Source: Martinezella rhizogenes
GTDB lineage: Bacteria; Pseudomonadota; Alphaproteobacteria; Rhizobiales; Rhizobiaceae
Reading direction: 5' to 3'
Length of the DNA stretch: 64,000 bases
Assembly: GCF_007002745.1 (NCBI RefSeq)
Contig: NZ_SGNY01000005.1
Coordinates: 1-64,000, forward strand
Shown here: positions 26,228-34,767 of the stretch, piece after piece
How the letters are laid out: every line of letters begins with the position of its first letter
Numbering within the stretch: position 1 is the first letter of the stretch
Position numbers and translations under genes: made by a program
The notes under the pieces: generated by a model
Databases searched by the model: none
What the model saw: the letters and a program-made list of their open reading frames with translations, nothing else
What the model was told of the DNA's origin: nothing

Positions 26228-27415
26228 ATGGCTATTGAAGGAAAGACAACCGACAAGGCGAACAAGCGGATTCGTCTTGGCATGGTGGGTGGCGGTTCGG
26301 GCGCATTTATCGGCGGCGTCCATCGTATGGCGGCAAGGCTCGACAATCGTTTCGATCTTGTGGCGGGGGCCCTGTCCTCCACGCCGGAAAAATCCCTCGC
26401 ATCCGGCCGCGAACTGGGGCTCGATCCCGAGCGTTGCTATGGCTCCTTCGAGGAAATGGCCGAGAAGGAAGCGCTGCGCGAGGATGGTATCGAGGCGGTG
26501 GCGATCGTCACGCCCAATCATGTGCATTATCCGGCTGCGAAAGCCTTTCTCGAGCGCGGTATCCATGTCATCTGCGACAAGCCGCTGACCTCCAATCTGG
26601 AAGACGCCAAAAAGCTGAAGGACGTGGCCGACAGGGCTGATGCGCTGTTCATCCTCACCCATAACTATACCGGTTATCCGATGGTGCGGCATGCCCGGGA
26701 ACTGGTACAGGCCGGTGCACTCGGCACAATCCGTCTGGTGCAGATGGAATATCCCCAGGACTGGCTGACGGAAGCGGTGGAACAGACCGGCGCGAAACAG
26801 GCCGTCTGGCGCACCGATCCGGCCCAATCCGGCGTCGGTGGCTCCACCGGCGATATCGGCACCCATGCCTATAATCTCGGTTGCTTCATTTCCGGTCTGG
26901 AAGCCGATGAACTGGCAGCGGATGTACATACCTTCGTCGAAGGCCGTCGGCTGGACGACAATGCGCATGTAATGCTTAGGTTCAAGGCCAAGGACGGCAA
27001 GCAGGCCGCCAAGGGTTTGCTCTGGTGCAGCCAGGTTGCGGTTGGCCATGAAAATGGTCTGAAAATCCGTGTTTATGGTGATAAGGCGGGCATCGAGTGG
27101 ACGCAGGCCGATCCGAACTATCTGTGGTTTACGAAGCTGGGCGAGCCGAAACAGCTGATTACCCGCGGTGGTGCTGGCGCCGGGGCAGCCGCCGCCCGTG
27201 TCACCCGCATTCCGTCAGGCCATCCGGAAGGATATCTGGAAGCCTTCGCCACCATCTATACCGAGGCAGCCCATGCCATCGAAGCCCGCCGCACCGGCAC
27301 AGCGCTGGACAAGGCGGTGATCTATCCGACCGTTGATGATGGGGTAAAGGGTGTTGCCTTCGTTACCGCCTGCATCGAATCCGGCAAAAACAATGGCGGC
27401 TGGGTGAAGCTGTAA
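26228..27415 (+). CDS. Gfo/Idh/MocA-family dehydrogenase
   Basis: 395 residues. Rossmann motif LGMVGGGSGAFIGGVHR, the conserved VTPNHVHYPAAKAFLERGIHVICDKPLTSN with the catalytic lysine in CDKP, and the C-terminal sheet domain (GSTGDIGTHAYNLGCFISG). It is the second Gfo/Idh protein of this locus; a dehydrogenase plus TIM-barrel isomerase is the pair expected for C3 oxidation of a sugar followed by isomerisation or cleavage. GGGGAGATATT precedes ATG 26228. Substrate unknown. Confidence 0.87.
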   Translation: MAIEGKTTDKANKRIRLGMVGGGSGAFIGGVHRMAARLDNRFDLVAGALSSTPEKSLASGRELGLDPERCYGSFEEMAEKEALREDGIEAVAIVTPNHVHYPAAKAFLERGIHVICDKPLTSNLEDAKKLKDVADRADALFILTHNYTGYPMVRHARELVQAGALGTIRLVQMEYPQDWLTEAVEQTGAKQAVWRTDPAQSGVGGSTGDIGTHAYNLGCFISGLEADELAADVHTFVEGRRLDDNAHVMLRFKAKDGKQAAKGLLWCSQVAVGHENGLKIRVYGDKAGIEWTQADPNYLWFTKLGEPKQLITRGGAGAGAAAARVTRIPSGHPEGYLEAFATIYTEAAHAIEARRTGTALDKAVIYPTVDDGVKGVAFVTACIESGKNNGGWVKL

Positions 27416-27510
27416 GACTGGACATGACGTTCCCGCGTCATCTTCTCTCCGCCCGGAGCAGAAGATGGCGCGGGGTCGATCAATAAACGGCCGTATCCGT
27501 CGCCGATGGT

Positions 27511-28455
27511 TTACCGTCCCAGATGCTGCTCGCCGCGCTTTTTCGCCAGCTCGATCTGCTGCTGTCGATCGCGGAAACGCTGGCGGTCCTCTTCCGTGCG
27601 GTCATCGAAACAGCTCGGGCAGGAAACGCCTTCCTCGAATTTGGGTGAAAGGCGTACTTCCGGCGTTATCGGGTTGCGGCAGGCATGGCAGAGCTGGTGG
27701 TTGCCTTCGGCAAGGCCGTGCACCACCGAAACGCGCTCGTCGAAGACGAAACAGGCGCCTTCCCAGAGGCTTTCTTCTTCCGGCACCTCTTCCAGATATT
27801 TCAGGATACCGCCCTTGAGGTGATAGACCTCATCGAAGCCCTGTTCCTTCATGAAGGCGGTGGCCTTCTCGCAGCGAATGCCGCCGGTGCAATACATGGC
27901 GATCTTCGGCTTGTTGTGCAGGCCGGGATTGTTCTTCACCCAGTCGGGAAACTCGCGAAAGGTCTTGGTCTGCGGATCGACCGCGCCCTTGAAGACGCCG
28001 ATGGCGGTCTCGTAGTCATTGCGCGTATCGATGAGGATGGTGTCCGGATCGGAAATCAGCGCATTCCAGTCCTGTGGCTCGACATAGGTGCCGACGATGC
28101 GGTTCGGATCGATGTCAGGCACGCCCATGGTGACGATCTCTTTCTTGAGCTTCACCTTCAGCCGCACGAAAGGCATGTGCGAAGCGCGGCTTTCCTTGTG
28201 CTCCAGCGCGGCAAATTCCGGCTGGGCGCGCAGGAAGGCAAGCACCGTGTGAATGCCCGCATCCGGCCCCGCAATCGTGCCGTTGATACCTTCGGCGGCC
28301 AGCAGCAATGTGCCCTTGACGCCGTTTTTCTGGCAGAGCTCGAACAGCTGTTCGCGCAGGCTCTCGAACCGCGGCAGGCGGGCAAAATGGTAAAGTGCGG
28401 CCACAAGGAAATCACCAGAGACTTCCGGGCGGGGGAGAATGGTCGTGTCGGTCAT
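27511..28455 (-). CDS. trhO: tRNA uridine(34) hydroxylase TrhO (rhodanese-like)
   Basis: 314 residues. N-terminal acylphosphatase-like domain ([31 protein letters not shown]), central rhodanese domain with active-site Cys in [16 protein letters not shown], and a C-terminal Cys-rich part (CHACRNP...CPSCFDD) that may bind zinc. TrhO family members hydroxylate U34 of tRNA in the oxygen-dependent route to 5-methoxyuridine-type modifications. ATG 28455 is preferred to an in-frame start at 28491, since [11 protein letters not shown] fits the family better; neither has a strong ribosome-binding site. Confidence 0.9.
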   Translation of the reverse strand: MTDTTILPRPEVSGDFLVAALYHFARLPRFESLREQLFELCQKNGVKGTLLLAAEGINGTIAGPDAGIHTVLAFLRAQPEFAALEHKESRASHMPFVRLKVKLKKEIVTMGVPDIDPNRIVGTYVEPQDWNALISDPDTILIDTRNDYETAIGVFKGAVDPQTKTFREFPDWVKNNPGLHNKPKIAMYCTGGIRCEKATAFMKEQGFDEVYHLKGGILKYLEEVPEEESLWEGACFVFDERVSVVHGLAEGNHQLCHACRNPITPEVRLSPKFEEGVSCPSCFDDRTEEDRQRFRDRQQQIELAKKRGEQHLGR

Positions 28456-28608
28456 GGGCGCTGAAATACAGCGACGGCGGCCGCAAAGCAATATTTATCC
28501 GCTGCGGCCAGCATTTTGAAAATCGTCAAATATCCAGGAGAAAGAGGCGAATGGCAGGCGGTTGGTGCCTCACATCCGGCATGGGCGAGAGGACGAGACC
28601 TCGCTTCC

Positions 28609-28692
28609 GTCATGCTTGGGCTTGTCCCAAGGATCTAAGCACGGAGCATAAACCGACAGGTTGCAGATCCTCGGGACAAGCCCGAGGATGAC
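28609..28692. repeat. Intergenic palindromic element, type A
   Basis: 28-base arms at 28609-28636 (GTCATGCTTGGGCTTGTCCC...) and 28665-28692 (inverse, with a few changes). Same family as 17408-17491 and 45637-45711. Left arm has diverged (GCTTGGG for CCTCGGG) with a compensating CCCAAG, so each arm keeps its own hairpin. Confidence 0.85.
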
Positions 28693-28737
28693 GCCGAATG
28701 TGGTGTGACACCCTTTCCCAACATCGCCGTTGTCGGC

Positions 28738-29646
28738 CTATTTCGCCGCCTGCCGCCACAAAAGGCCGACGATACGGCTTTCGGTGCGGGCGGACTCGGA
28801 AAAAACCTCGTCCGCCAGTTCAAGGCCTTCCGCGCGCAGCGCCTGCTGCCTTACGATGATCGCATCGAGAAGAAGTGCCAGACGTTCGCCATTGCCGAAA
28901 CGGTCCGGTTCCCGGTCGGCAACGGCGGCGAGTACCGAGAGGTCATGCTCATGGCCGAGAATATCGACCAGCCGCTTGGTATCGGCACGCTTGGCGCGCA
29001 TGGCGGAGGGCCAGAGGCGGCGCATGAGGCCCAGATGCATCCAGTGGGTCTGCCCCGCTTTTCGCAATTCGTGAAAATGCTCGACATCCGCCTGGTCGCG
29101 ACAATCCGAGAGCGCTTTTCGTGCCTTCGCCCGTTGTTTTGCCCAGCTGCTTCTCACCAGCCTGACTGTCTTTTTCAGGTCATCCGGCAGGGAGAGAGCT
29201 TCAAGCCTTTCGTGTCCCGCCTCGCAGCCGGCGATCGCCGCCGCTATGGCGTCGTCAAGATCCACCTCGTGGTTGAGGGCATCGTCGCGACGTTCGCGCA
29301 GCATTGCCGTGATCGATCGCAACGCCTCACCCTGCGCGTCGGAGAGCGCAAAAGCCTCGAGATATTCCGCCGTTTCAACGAGTGCCGTCGCATCCCGCGC
29401 GAAGGCCAGTGAACGGGCGATATCGCGGAAACGGGCATTCTCCTCGCTGCTGAAATCGGGCGCCGCCTTGCGGATCAGGCGGTAGAGCGCCCGCAGCCGC
29501 TTGAAGCGTTTGCGCGCATCGTGAACCGCCTCATGTGATCCCGAGGGCTGGTCGCGCAGGATGGTGATCGCATCCTCGATCAGTTCCAGCCCGGCGCGGC
29601 GGATCTCGTCGCCGAAGGGCTTTTTCGGATCAATCCTGAAGGGCAT
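28738..29646 (-). CDS. CHAD-domain protein (polyphosphate-associated)
   Basis: 302 residues, all alpha-helical and rich in Arg, His and Asp/Glu, with the conserved CHAD patterns EAVHDARKRFKRLRALYRLIRK and HFHELRKAGQTHWMHLGLMRRLWP. CHAD domains bind polyphosphate granules through basic helices and typically pair with CYTH triphosphatases. The chosen ATG 29646 (MPFRIDPKKPF) overlaps the upstream CYTH gene by 17 bases, so the two are translationally coupled. Confidence 0.88.
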   Translation of the reverse strand: MPFRIDPKKPFGDEIRRAGLELIEDAITILRDQPSGSHEAVHDARKRFKRLRALYRLIRKAAPDFSSEENARFRDIARSLAFARDATALVETAEYLEAFALSDAQGEALRSITAMLRERRDDALNHEVDLDDAIAAAIAGCEAGHERLEALSLPDDLKKTVRLVRSSWAKQRAKARKALSDCRDQADVEHFHELRKAGQTHWMHLGLMRRLWPSAMRAKRADTKRLVDILGHEHDLSVLAAVADREPDRFGNGERLALLLDAIIVRQQALRAEGLELADEVFSESARTESRIVGLLWRQAAK

Positions 29647-30118
29647 CCGGCAAGTCTCCACTCGAACAGTCCATGGCAAGCGACTGGTTGGAAAAGCGAC
29701 GGTCACCCGTCACTTCTTTCCCGAGCCAAGCGGGCAGGTCCGGGTTGGCGTTCTCATCGTTCATTTCGACTTCGGCGACGACCAGCCCCTGATACTGGCC
29801 TTCGAAAACATCGATTTCCCAGGTGAAACCGCCATGATCAACGGTGTGACGCGTCTTTTCTATCACCACACCCGGTGCGCTTGCCATCAGCTCTTCCGCG
29901 TCCTTGAGGGGAATGGAATATTCATATTCGTCCCGGACAAGTGCACTTGCGCCGATCTTGATGGTCAGTGTCGCATCACGCCCATTGACGATCCTGACCC
30001 GGACCGAGCGATTTTCCAGCGAAGCGACATATGCCTGCCGGAAAGCCATGCTATGCGTCACCTCATCGCGCCATTCACCGCCTGCAACAAGAAACTTCCG
30101 TTCAATTTCCTTGGCCAT
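29630..30118 (-). CDS. CYTH-domain protein (triphosphate tunnel metalloenzyme)
   Basis: 162 residues. The N-terminal EIERKFLV is the CYTH signature ExExK; further conserved residues are in VRVRIVNGRDATLTIKIG, EYEYSIPLKDAEEL and WEIDVFEGQYQGLVVAEVEM. Bacterial members hydrolyse inorganic triphosphate or triphosphorylated nucleotides in a metal-lined tunnel. The CHAD partner is a separate overlapping gene, whereas many bacteria have them fused. Cytoplasmic. Confidence 0.92.
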   Translation of the reverse strand: MAKEIERKFLVAGGEWRDEVTHSMAFRQAYVASLENRSVRVRIVNGRDATLTIKIGASALVRDEYEYSIPLKDAEELMASAPGVVIEKTRHTVDHGGFTWEIDVFEGQYQGLVVAEVEMNDENANPDLPAWLGKEVTGDRRFSNQSLAMDCSSGDLPDALQD

Positions 30119-30290
30119 GCTGTCTCCGCAAACTGGTGCGCCAGATTATCGCAAGATGACGTCGCGAAGAAGCGAATTGATTGAAGTATCTGGATAAAAA
30201 ATGGCCCTGCCATGCCTCGACATCATAGCCGGGGCAGGCTAATCGGTAAACGGGATTTCAATCGTTTCAATCGCGCAAGGGAGGCTCATC

Positions 30291-30929
30291 GTGGCCCAGG
30301 ACTCCGAAAAACTTCTTTCCATCCTCAAACTTCAGCCGGTCGTGCCGGTGCTGATCGTGGATGATGCCGCTTCCGCCGTGCCGCTCGCGCGCGCTTTGGT
30401 CGCAGGCGGCCTGAAGGCAATCGAGATCACCATGCGGACACCGGCGGCACTGGATGCCATCCGCGCAGTTGCGGCGGAAGTGGAAGGTGCCAATGTCGGT
30501 GCCGGTACCATTCTCAACGCCCGGGATTTTGAAGCCGCTGCCGAAGCAGGCTCCACCTTCATCGTCAGCCCCGGCATCAATAAAAGCGTGCTGGAAGCGG
30601 CGCGCGGTTCCAACGTGCCGTTGCTTCCGGGCGCAGCCACCGCCAGCGAAGTCATGGCGCTGCGGGATGAGGGTTACAAGGTCCTGAAATTCTTCCCCGC
30701 CGAACAGGCTGGCGGTGCGCCTTACCTCAAGGCGCTGTCGTCGCCGCTCGCCGGCACGGTGTTCTGCCCGACCGGCAGCGTTTCGCTGAAGAATGCCAAC
30801 GACTATCTGTCTCTGCCGAACGTCGTCTGCGTCGGCGGCTCCTGGGTTGCACCACGCGAACTGGTGGCGACCGGCGACTGGGCTGGCATCACCAAGCTCG
30901 CCGCTGAAGCAGCAGCACTGCGCGGCTGA
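30291..30929 (+). CDS. eda: 2-dehydro-3-deoxyphosphogluconate (KDPG) aldolase
   Basis: 212 residues of the class I KDPG aldolase family. Schiff-base Lys133 is in YKVLKFFPAE, Glu45 in AIEITMRTP, and the phosphate site reads FCPTGSVS where most relatives have FCPTGGI. It splits KDPG to pyruvate and glyceraldehyde-3-phosphate, the last step of the Entner-Doudoroff route, the main hexose route in Agrobacterium. It begins at GTG 30291, nine bases after AGGGAGG. A single gene. Confidence 0.93.
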   Translation: MAQDSEKLLSILKLQPVVPVLIVDDAASAVPLARALVAGGLKAIEITMRTPAALDAIRAVAAEVEGANVGAGTILNARDFEAAAEAGSTFIVSPGINKSVLEAARGSNVPLLPGAATASEVMALRDEGYKVLKFFPAEQAGGAPYLKALSSPLAGTVFCPTGSVSLKNANDYLSLPNVVCVGGSWVAPRELVATGDWAGITKLAAEAAALRG

Positions 30930-31038
30930 TTGACATTGCTTCAAACCCGTTCACGAAGGCGTGAGCGGGTTTGACATTTATATTCGCGCCGCGGCTTCCT
31001 ATCTCACCTGTAGATTTTGACCTCTACAGGAGATTTTG

Positions 31039-31734
31039 ATGTTCGACGCCAAGAAGCTTCTTGAACAATTCCTCGGCTCGCAGGTGCCGGGCCTTTCGGG
31101 AAGCGTCCGTGACAGAGCCGGGCAGGCCGCCGATATCGCCAAGAACAATCCCCTCAAGGCCGGTGCTCTCGCCGCCGCCATTCTGGGCACCAAGACCGGC
31201 CGCAAGCTCGCCGGCAATGTTGCCACCATCGGCGGCGTCGCCGCCATCGCCGGCCTCGGTTATCTCGCCTACAAGAATTACAAGTCCGGTCAGGCGCCCG
31301 AAGTCGCGCCGAAACCCGAGCCGGAGCTGCTTGCTCCCCCCGCCGATTCCGCCTTCCATCCGCAGTCGCCCGCTCTCTCCAATGATTTTGCCCTGAAACT
31401 CATCCAGGCGATGATCGCTGCCGCCAAGGCAGACGGTCATATCGATGAGAAGGAGCGCGCCAATATCATGGACAAGGTACAGGTCTCCGGCCTCGATACC
31501 GAGGCAGAGCGGTTCCTGGAAAAGGAACTGGCCGATCCGCTGGACATCGATGCACTGGTGGCTGCCGCTCGCACGGAAGAGCAGAAAGTGGAGCTTTATA
31601 CCGCCTCGCGGCTTGCCATCGAGGCCGATACGCGTGCGGAGCGGGGTTATCTCGATCTTCTTGCCGGGCGGCTGGGGTTGCCGGATGCGCTCGTGGATCA
31701 CATTGAGGCGACCGTGGTGGCGGCGAAGGTCTAG
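31039..31734 (+). CDS. TerB-like DUF533 protein
   Basis: 231 residues. The N-terminal half is Gly/Ala-rich with a hydrophobic stretch (about 35-80, KAGALAAAILGTKTGRKLAGNVATIGGVAAIAGLGYLAYKNYK). The C-terminal half is the helical TerB-like domain (KLIQAMIAAAKADGHIDEKERANIMDKV...). It matches YebE/DUF533 proteins, inner-membrane-associated and of unknown role. ATG 31039 follows ACAGGAGATTTTG. Monocistronic. Confidence 0.85.
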   Translation: MFDAKKLLEQFLGSQVPGLSGSVRDRAGQAADIAKNNPLKAGALAAAILGTKTGRKLAGNVATIGGVAAIAGLGYLAYKNYKSGQAPEVAPKPEPELLAPPADSAFHPQSPALSNDFALKLIQAMIAAAKADGHIDEKERANIMDKVQVSGLDTEAERFLEKELADPLDIDALVAAARTEEQKVELYTASRLAIEADTRAERGYLDLLAGRLGLPDALVDHIEATVVAAKV

Positions 31735-31748
31735 GTCGAAGTTGGGGC

Positions 31749-31906
31749 TCACCCCCTCTGCCCTGCCGGGCATCTCCCCCTCAAGGGGGGAGATCGACCC
31801 GAGGCGGCCTTTCGGCTATTTTCAACGTTGCGAGTGGGTGAGCGTTGCCTTCTGGCTGATCTCCCCCCTTGAGGGGGAGATGCCCGGCAGGGCAGAGGGG
31901 GGTGAA
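31749..31906. repeat. Large intergenic palindrome, type C (CCCCCTCTGCCCTGCCGGGCATCT)
   Basis: Arms of about 45 bases (31749-31794 and 31859-31906) are near-perfect inverse copies containing TGCCCTGCCGGGCATCTCCC and CTCCCCCTCAAGGGGGGAGAT. The centre (31795-31858) includes a GGCCTTTCGGC segment. It separates the DUF533 and GNAT genes, on the same strand, and could form a very stable stem. Confidence 0.85.
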
Positions 31907-32012
31907 CCACACCCACCAAAGCGGAAACGCGACCACTGCCGACATGTCCCACTTCCCGGTTGTCATCCCATCCCGCTTGCCCTAATCCTTGTCCCAGACA
32001 ATGGGGAAGAGA

Positions 32013-32699
32013 ATGCGCGATCTGAGTGATTTCAAAGGATGTCCGGCGCCAAAGCCGGTGGTGTTGAAGGGCCGTTACGTGACGGCGGAGCCGTTTGATC
32101 GTGGCAGCCATCTGACAAAGCTCTGGGCCGCACTTGGCGGTGAGGGCGTGAATGCACTTCTCAAATATTTTCCGCAAAACGCTTTTCCCGATGCCGACGC
32201 CTTTGGCGACTGGCTGATCGGCGCGGGGCAGAAACTCAACTGGGTCACGCTGGTCTTCGTGGAAAATGCCAGCGGTGATGTGGTGGGCATGGCGAGCTAC
32301 ATGCGGCCCGATCCTGCCAATGGCGTGGTCGAGGTCGGTTCCGTCGCTCATGGCGGCAAGATGAAGCGCTCGCCTTTGTCCACCGAGGTGCATTACCTGA
32401 TGGCGAAACATGTTTTCGAAGATCTGGGTTACCGCCGCTATGAGTGGAAATGCCACAACGAAAACGAGCCCTCCAAGATCACCGCGAAACGTTATGGTTT
32501 CACCTTCGAGGGCGTTTTCCGTCAACATATGATCTCGAAAGGTGAGAACCGCGATACCGCGTGGTTTTCCATGATCGACGGCGAATGGCCGCTGATCGGC
32601 AAGGCCTTTGAAATCTGGCTTTCGCCGGAGAATTTTGCAGATGACGGAGCGCAGAAGCGCAAGCTCGAAGATATACGTGCGGAGCTTGCCAATGGCTGA
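32013..32699 (+). CDS. GNAT-family N-acetyltransferase (RimJ/RimL-like)
   Basis: About 228 residues with the acetyltransferase fold: VLKGRYVTAEPFDRGSHLTKLW, NWVTLVFVENASGDVVGMASYMRPDPANGVVEVGSV, and the late FEDLGYRRYEWKCHNENEPSKITAKRYGFTFEGVFRQHM that marks RimJ/RimL-like enzymes. Substrate unknown (protein N-terminus or small amine). The start is ambiguous: ATG 32013 (chosen, MRDLSDFKGCPAPKP) or ATG 32001. It overlaps the downstream small membrane protein by 8 bases. Confidence 0.85.
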   Translation: MRDLSDFKGCPAPKPVVLKGRYVTAEPFDRGSHLTKLWAALGGEGVNALLKYFPQNAFPDADAFGDWLIGAGQKLNWVTLVFVENASGDVVGMASYMRPDPANGVVEVGSVAHGGKMKRSPLSTEVHYLMAKHVFEDLGYRRYEWKCHNENEPSKITAKRYGFTFEGVFRQHMISKGENRDTAWFSMIDGEWPLIGKAFEIWLSPENFADDGAQKRKLEDIRAELANG

Positions 32700-32901
32700 G
32701 AAGAAGGATTGGTCGCCGGCTATAGCCGCCGCCCTCATCATCATCGGCTTTGGACTGGTGTTCTTCGTCATGCCGAAAATCATGCTGTGGCTGGGTGATT
32801 ATTCGCCTTGGCTTGCGGCTGCATTCGGCACTGTAGCGGTGCTCTGTTTCTTCCTGCTGTTCTGGCTGCGTGCGCGTTACCAGCGCCGCCGCGACGGTTA
32901 G
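32692..32901 (+). CDS. Small two-helix membrane protein
   Basis: 69 residues: MAEKKDWSP, two hydrophobic helices (about 10-32, AIAAALIIIGFGLVFFVMPKIM, and 37-60, YSPWLAAAFGTVAVLCFFLLFWL), then a basic tail ARYQRRRDG that suggests the C-terminus is cytoplasmic. The start lies inside the GNAT gene (8-base overlap), so it is translationally coupled. No family recognised; hypothetical inner-membrane protein. Confidence 0.7.
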   Translation: MAEKKDWSPAIAAALIIIGFGLVFFVMPKIMLWLGDYSPWLAAAFGTVAVLCFFLLFWLRARYQRRRDG

Positions 32902-32979
32902 AGCACGCAGGTGCTCTAACTCTTTTGTTGTAAGGCATTTCCAGAACGTAAGCCGCGAAGCATTTTTACCGGAAATGCC
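32898..32979. terminator. Convergent terminator region with two inverted repeats
   Basis: TTAGAGCAC/GTGCTCTAA (32898-32906 with 32911-32919, loop GCAG) begins in the stop of the small membrane gene and is followed by CTCTTTTG. Then GGCATTTCC (32934-32942) pairs with GGAAATGCC (32971-32979) just before the convergent NicO stop. The GGCATTTCC...GGAAATGCC pair is a common Rhizobiaceae intergenic motif. Confidence 0.6.
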
Positions 32980-34041
32980 CTAGAGTCGAAGCGAAGCGCC
33001 GAGCAATAACAGCCCCATGATCAAAACGAACAGCGCACCGGCGATTTCGATCGCGTGGCTGATGCCGGCTGCCTTGCGGCTGCCGGGGCCGGCAAAACGC
33101 ACCGCAAGCCCTTTGGCCGATACCGCCATGATGGCGAGAGCGGACACCATGATGGCGGTGCCGAGCGACATGGCCAGCACGGACAGCACACCGCCGAGAT
33201 AAAGCCCGTTCAGAAGCGCGAAGCTCATGACGATGATGGCACCCGAGCAGGGCCGCAGCCCGACCGCAATGATGGCCGACCAGGCCTCATGCAGGCTGAA
33301 ATTCTTGCTTTTCAAAAGCATGGGATCGGGTGCGTGGGATTTGCCGCAGGCCGAGCAGAGGTCGCTCGTGCCATCATGATCGTGATCGGCAAAGACCGGC
33401 TTGCCCTGGAACCGCAGCCCCGTGCCCATGCCGCTCGTTCTGCCCGCCGATGTTTCGCCTGCCGTAGCGAAGACGGCGACGGGTTCACGCTTTATGCGCA
33501 GCGACCAGAGTTTGCGCACCAGAAGCCAGGCGCCGAACATCGCCACCATGGCGAAACTGGCGATCTCCATCGCCTGTGTCGCCTTGGTCATGGTGATCGA
33601 GGTGCCACGCAGCACGAGCCAGGCCGCGCCGACGAGGCCGATGGCGACTGCGCCCTGAATGAGTGCCGAGACGAAGGAAATCAGGATGCCGCGTCTCAGC
33701 TGTGTTTCATTGGCGATCATGTAGGACGAAATGACGGCCTTGCCATGGCCAGGCCCGGCGGCATGGAAAACGCCATAAGCAAAGGAAAGGCCTATCAGCG
33801 AGCCAAGCGCCCAGCCATCCTCGCGCATGGCTTTCAACGCGCCGGTCAGCGCCCGGTAGAACATCTGCTGATGTACATTGATCCATTGCATTAAAGGCGC
33901 AAATGGCCCGCCGACGGAAAATGACGGTTCGGCCGAACCGATGCCAAGTGGCGATTGCGCATGTGCCACGCCGGCAACGGCAAGCAGGCCGATGGCCGCA
34001 ATGGCCAGGGGCCCGGCCAGACGGCCGCTGCGGCTCAGCAT
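32980..34041 (-). CDS. NicO-family nickel/cobalt (zinc) efflux transporter
   Basis: 353 residues. A hydrophobic N-terminal segment, then six to seven helices with the family motifs GVFHAAGPGHGKAVISSY and VGLRPCSGAIIVMSFALLNG. A central loop (about 215-245) carries DHDHDGTSDLCSACGKSH, a His/Asp/Cys-rich stretch likely to bind metal. RcnA/NicO proteins export Ni/Co; alphaproteobacterial homologues pair with DUF1007 proteins, as here. Its start overlaps the DUF1007 stop. Confidence 0.87.
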   Translation of the reverse strand: MLSRSGRLAGPLAIAAIGLLAVAGVAHAQSPLGIGSAEPSFSVGGPFAPLMQWINVHQQMFYRALTGALKAMREDGWALGSLIGLSFAYGVFHAAGPGHGKAVISSYMIANETQLRRGILISFVSALIQGAVAIGLVGAAWLVLRGTSITMTKATQAMEIASFAMVAMFGAWLLVRKLWSLRIKREPVAVFATAGETSAGRTSGMGTGLRFQGKPVFADHDHDGTSDLCSACGKSHAPDPMLLKSKNFSLHEAWSAIIAVGLRPCSGAIIVMSFALLNGLYLGGVLSVLAMSLGTAIMVSALAIMAVSAKGLAVRFAGPGSRKAAGISHAIEIAGALFVLIMGLLLLGASLRL

Positions 34042-34676
34042 GTCACCTCCAGCCGGGTGGCGAAGAGCTTCGTCATGTCGGTACCGGTCGGATCATTGAA
34101 GAACGCATCGGTAAGCGAACTCTGGTTCTGCGAGATCACCTCGTCGGGATCAGGGCGAACGACATGGTGCTTGCAGGCATTCAGATCCTTGCCCTCGGTG
34201 GCAATATCGGCGTCCTTGGCAAAATCGATCGCCGTATACATGGTCGGATCCCAGGCGCCGAAACTCAGCTTGCCTTTCACCGCAAGCGGTTTGGCGGGTT
34301 TTACGGAAAAGAACATCAGGATCTGCTGATCCTTGTAATCCACGTGAATGGCGTCCGGTTTGGCAAATTCTACCGGTTTTCCGTTGGCGGTGATGAAGGT
34401 GTAATAGGAATATTCGGCAAGCGACTCCAGCACCGTGGTGCCGATTTCAGCCAGCTCGTCCTTGTCCAGCTTCAGATCGCTGTTCTTGTCGTAGTCCATC
34501 ACCACGCTTGCCGAGAACATCTCGTCAAAACGCCAGATATTGCGCACTTCCTGAACGGTGCCGTTCGGCCCCTCGACAATTTCCATGCGCGCTTCGGCGA
34601 AGATATGTGGATGCGCCGATGCCGCGACGGGAATACAGGCAAGGCCAGCCGCGAGAAGCAAAAATCGTCTGTTCAT
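34035..34676 (-). CDS. DUF1007 periplasmic protein with EF-hand-like loop
   Basis: 213 residues. Signal peptide MNRRFLLLAAGLACIPVAASAHPH, then the DUF1007 start HPHIFAEARMEIVEG. An EF-hand-like loop DYDKNSDLKLDKDEL lies at about 60-75. The frame extends upstream, but ATG 34676 is selected because it gives a perfect signal peptide. DUF1007 proteins accompany NicO exporters and probably bind the metal in the periplasm (inference). Overlaps NicO by 7 bases; an 8-bp hairpin lies 16 bases before the start. Confidence 0.87.
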   Translation of the reverse strand: MNRRFLLLAAGLACIPVAASAHPHIFAEARMEIVEGPNGTVQEVRNIWRFDEMFSASVVMDYDKNSDLKLDKDELAEIGTTVLESLAEYSYYTFITANGKPVEFAKPDAIHVDYKDQQILMFFSVKPAKPLAVKGKLSFGAWDPTMYTAIDFAKDADIATEGKDLNACKHHVVRPDPDEVISQNQSSLTDAFFNDPTGTDMTKLFATRLEVTC

Positions 34677-34691
34677 TATCCGGTCTGTCCT

Positions 34692-34710
34692 GCCTTCGAA
34701 TCTCGAAGGC
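34692..34710. promoter_or_regulatory. GCCTTCGA-ATC-TCGAAGGC inverted repeat upstream of DUF1007
   Basis: Perfect 8-bp arms with a 3-base centre, 16-34 bases before the DUF1007-NicO start. A second inverted repeat, GAAATT/AATTTC, follows at about 34722-34740. Either could be a metal-regulator operator or the end of the upstream outer-membrane gene's transcript. Confidence 0.4.
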
Positions 34711-34767
34711 CCGAGTCTAGCAGAAATTGGGACCGAATTTCGACCCGGGGCCGACCGACGGGATATT

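Noticed and set aside
25106..27049. 647-residue minus-strand frame
   Set aside because: Antisense to the well-supported TIM-barrel and Gfo/Idh genes, with no recognisable domain.
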